From NCBI GenBank assembly GCA_022376515.1, contig WTXI01000005.1, positions 1,178,001 through 1,242,000 on the forward strand: a DNA stretch of 64,000 nucleotides. Reading direction: 5' to 3'. The notes under the pieces are model-generated. The model was not told the origin of the DNA. It did not search any database and worked only from the letters and a program-made list of their open reading frames with translations. Shown here piece by piece: positions 61,328 through 64,000 of this stretch; the stretch's first letter is position 1; each line of letters begins with the position of its first letter. The position numbers and the translations under genes are program-made. Source of the DNA: Lactifluus volemus. Taxonomy: Eukaryota; Basidiomycota; Agaricomycetes; Russulales; Russulaceae.

Positions 61328-64000
61328 TTATGCAAAACCAAAACCTTCACCGCCCTCGTTAATTGAAAGTAACAATTGCTGTCGGAGCATCTCATAAGAA
61401 GAGTATTGAGGAAGGTCAATTTGATTGAAGCCTAGTAAATTGCCATTGGCTTCACTTGATCAATCCCGTAAATAGACGAGGAACGTACAGGTGTGAGCTT
61501 GAGGAAGTCTATCGGGGTCGCCATACGCTCTGTGAATAGAAAAGCGTTGTGTACCCTGCACACCTTGCAAATCATTGAATCCACCCAAGGGCACCCGGGA
61601 TGTGCCAGTGGCAAAACTGAGCACCTTGGCGCGCTCATCGCGATTGAACGACTTCAGCGCACGCCACCACCACACGATAACAGGATCTGAACTCGTATAC
61701 CCGTTGTACTCTGTTGCAGAGCGCCACTCGTCAACGTCGATGTCAGGAGTACCAGAAATCAACAGTTCTAGCTCCTTTTCGTTGAACTGACGCGGATCGA
61801 GTGAGAATTCGAATAAGTCACAGGAGATGCTCAAACGTACAATAGCAATTAGATCCTTTGGAATTATCTCGTAGAAGCCAGAAAGTAGGTGCTCCAGTTG
61901 GTCTTTGATCGAGACGTACAGCCGATACTGAGCTGACAACTGCACAAACTCCCGCTTGTTCTCGAGTGTCACAGGTATCGACTCCCCATTTTCCTTCAAC
62001 GGAACAATTTTGGTAACGCCAAACTGAATAGAATATTATTGAGTCCCAGAGGTAAATTCACCACAACTCACGTACCTCATCGCCCTCAACGCTGAAGTTG
62101 AGGTCCAGCGGGCTCGGGTCATTCTCCAGTATCCAGCACAGCGAATTGTAGTACTCGGGGTCAATCCATTCCACATCACGGTAATCCACAGGCTTTCCTA
62201 GAATTTGTCGATATAAGCTCCGGGCAAAGTAGGCGTCCAGAAGGCGGCCATCATAGATAGCCTTCCCAATCACGCGACCAACGAACTTGAAGAATGACAA
62301 GTGTTCAGGATTGACCCACGAGGCCTTGTTAGGTTGATATGTAAGGCGATCTGCCGCGCACGGTTGGAACAGAGCATTGTTGGGATCGAACATCTGTCTG
62401 GCAAGAATTTGGAACCATTCTCGCGTAACGCCGCCTGCGTCTACTCCCTCCTCGTCGTAGAAGCGTACACTGAGTTTGCCGTACTTGATTTGGTCACCGG
62501 TCTTGCGTTGCAGCGACTGGAAACTATCTTCGAATACTCGCTGGCGACGCACATTGAGCTGTAAAGTTCCATGGTGATCACGAGAGTGCGGGCGCTTGTG
62601 CAATTGCTGGTTGAAGTAGTTCCGTTTGTTATCAAAGTCCAGCACGCGAGGGTTATTGACGAGCAAGGAGAACGACCCACTCATCAACGATGGGTTATTC
62701 CGTACCATGACGTTGAGCACTTTGCGGTGCGCATCCGTGAAGCTCACGAAAAGATCTTCCATTGTCTCCCGTGGTGAGGTTGGAGAGCGAGGAGATGCAG
62801 AGGCACGCATCATCCGGCTTGGTCCCCCTGATATAGATGCGGAACCAACGTACTTGCAGACCACCATGAGCGCTTCTATAAGAGGGAGAAGCACAGTGGC
62901 GATGTGTTCGATCTCGGATCGTTCCTCAATGATGGACAAGCAATCTCCCAGTCGGCGCCACAATGGGGTAAACGGAAAGACTCATATATCCCTTGGATCT
63001 TTTCCAAATCCGTAGTAGGTTGCGGTTCAGGGGATGCCGTTGTTTTGGGTGAGAACATATAATCGATGGTCTTCAGGACCCGTAAGAGCTTGGCTTGGTC
63101 AGAGGCGGGAGAAGAGAATCTGGATGCAACAGATGACGTAAACACGTCGTCACCTGGCCCTTGAAGAGAGTTGGCCAGCTCGTCAAGGTCGTGGTATAAG
63201 CTCTGTCCAAATTCCTGTGCTTTACTACGAAGTTCTTGCGCAACTACGTCGCGCGCATCGGGGATGAATGAGAGATGTTGGATGAGTAGGAGAGTATGAT
63301 GGAAAGGCTTCGCTCCGCAGTCTCCCACTGTCAGTATGTTGACAATGGATCTCAGCGCACCAGCAGGGATTTGGGGAGGATTGATCAGTAACGCCTTTTC
63401 GTCCGGTCCTTCAGGTTGGGAAGGCTCTTTTGGGCTCTCTTGCGATGGCTGTGCTGCTGAGTAGTAATTTCCTTAAGTTGGATTCACCACTGAAGAGCTC
63501 AGACTTACTTGGAGACGAAGGTGTCGGTTCAACTAGAGAACTACGAGGCTCCGAACCGACCTCCTCGGAAGGTTGTATTGGTGGGGCCGTAGTAGTGGGA
63601 CCCTCGGGCTTTTGTGGAACTTTCAGACCCGCAAGTGGGCGTGTTACAGTTTCGAGCAGGCTAACAACCAATTCGAGGACCGACGGTGTCTTCAACAACG
63701 ATTGTCGGTCGAGAAGGGAGAGGAGAAGGACTATGGGATATTGTGTCTGCGCCAATTGTTTCTCTTTTCCCTTGCCTTTCTTGGACGAGTGCCTCCGAAG
63801 TCCAACAGCCATCTCTTGTTCTGTGAGGAAGAAGAGCGACGACGATTCATTTGATGTGACGATGTAGGTCAGGGCTTCAAGGCAGCGCTGGGCAATGAGA
63901 TCGGGAACAACGTCACTCGGCGAGTAGTGAGCAGGAAGAGAACTCAGGTATTCGGGACCTGTCTTCTGCTTTCCAGCAGGACGATGTGTTGGTCCAGGGG
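61328..64000 (-). CDS. TOM1: HECT E3 ubiquitin ligase, TOM1/HUWE1 type (C-terminal part)
   Basis: Carboxy-terminal third of a giant HECT ligase, cut by the right edge. Upstream blocks match HUWE1/Tom1: '[20 protein letters not shown]', '[17 protein letters not shown]', '[17 protein letters not shown]', then '[15 protein letters not shown]'. The HECT domain has '[20 protein letters not shown]', '[20 protein letters not shown]' and '[12 protein letters not shown]'. '[10 protein letters not shown]' and 'RLPQAHTC' hold the catalytic Cys, with '[15 protein letters not shown]' and the tail 'EGFGFA' at the stop. The intron 61432-61488 splits the catalytic Cys codon (T/GC). Near 62972-62981 the frame slips by one base between 'IYESF' and 'PLWRR', most simply a lost T in a short run. 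Confidence 0.9.

Overview
This window is nuclear DNA of a filamentous basidiomycete, most likely an agaricomycete. Genes are dense and on both strands, and almost every gene is cut by many 45-75 nt introns. The gene content is that of a basidiomycete chromosome: class IV-type chitin synthase, elongation factor 3, DASH subunit, MedA-like regulator, GH18 chitinase, EF-hand MscS channel. No prokaryotic, viral or organellar block was seen. All names come from reading conserved motifs; no database search was possible. CDS spans run from start to stop codon and include introns.

Layout. 1-1.9 kb: decayed copies of the SKI3 3' end followed by a decayed copy (-) of an orphan gene. 1.9-3.2 kb: an unrecognised, probably broken (-) locus. 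3.3-5.2 kb: WDR83 (+) converging on LSM2 (-). 5.5-9.3 kb: M28 metallopeptidase (-) and a DASH Spc34-like gene (-), the latter divergent from a 7-kb DOCK-family GEF (+) to 16.5 kb. 17-18.8 kb: MedA-like regulator (-). 19.1-19.8 kb: three imperfect hairpins in a non-coding stretch. 20.1-21.1 kb: Mediator subunit 27 (-). 22-25.6 kb: chitin synthase (-). 26.7-29 kb: a broken CDKN3-like phosphatase (-) and an unknown protein (-), divergent from SKI3 (+, 29.2-34.3 kb). 34.4-37.7 kb: another SKI3 tail fragment and two head-to-head copies of the orphan gene. 37.9-39.5 kb: LETM1-like (-), divergent from a small unknown gene. 40.4-42.2 kb: membrane-anchored GH18 chitinase (-), divergent from elongation factor 3 (+, to 46.8 kb). 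46.8-49.1 kb: little recognisable. 49.1-50.5 kb: homeobox factor (-). 51.4-54.9 kb: NDR-type AGC kinase with a CRIB-like N-terminal motif (+). 56-59.4 kb: MscS channel with EF-hand (+). 59.6-61.2 kb: RPB3 (-) with a glycine-rich WG/GW-repeat tail. 61.3-64 kb: C-terminal part of a TOM1/HUWE1-type HECT ligase (-), running off the right edge.

Most genes are housekeeping and functionally unrelated. Two loose themes are cell wall and polarity (chitin synthase, chitinase, DOCK GEF, NDR kinase) and RNA metabolism (LSM2, WDR83, SKI3, RPB3, Med27). The points most worth a second look are the WG/GW tail on RPB3, the CRIB-like motif joined to an NDR-type kinase, the repeated SKI3-tail/orphan-gene block whose copies have decayed through CpG transitions, and the hairpin cluster at 19 kb. 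One caution applies throughout: at least six conserved genes each appear to lack a single base, so some of the broken genes may reflect consensus errors in the sequence rather than biology.
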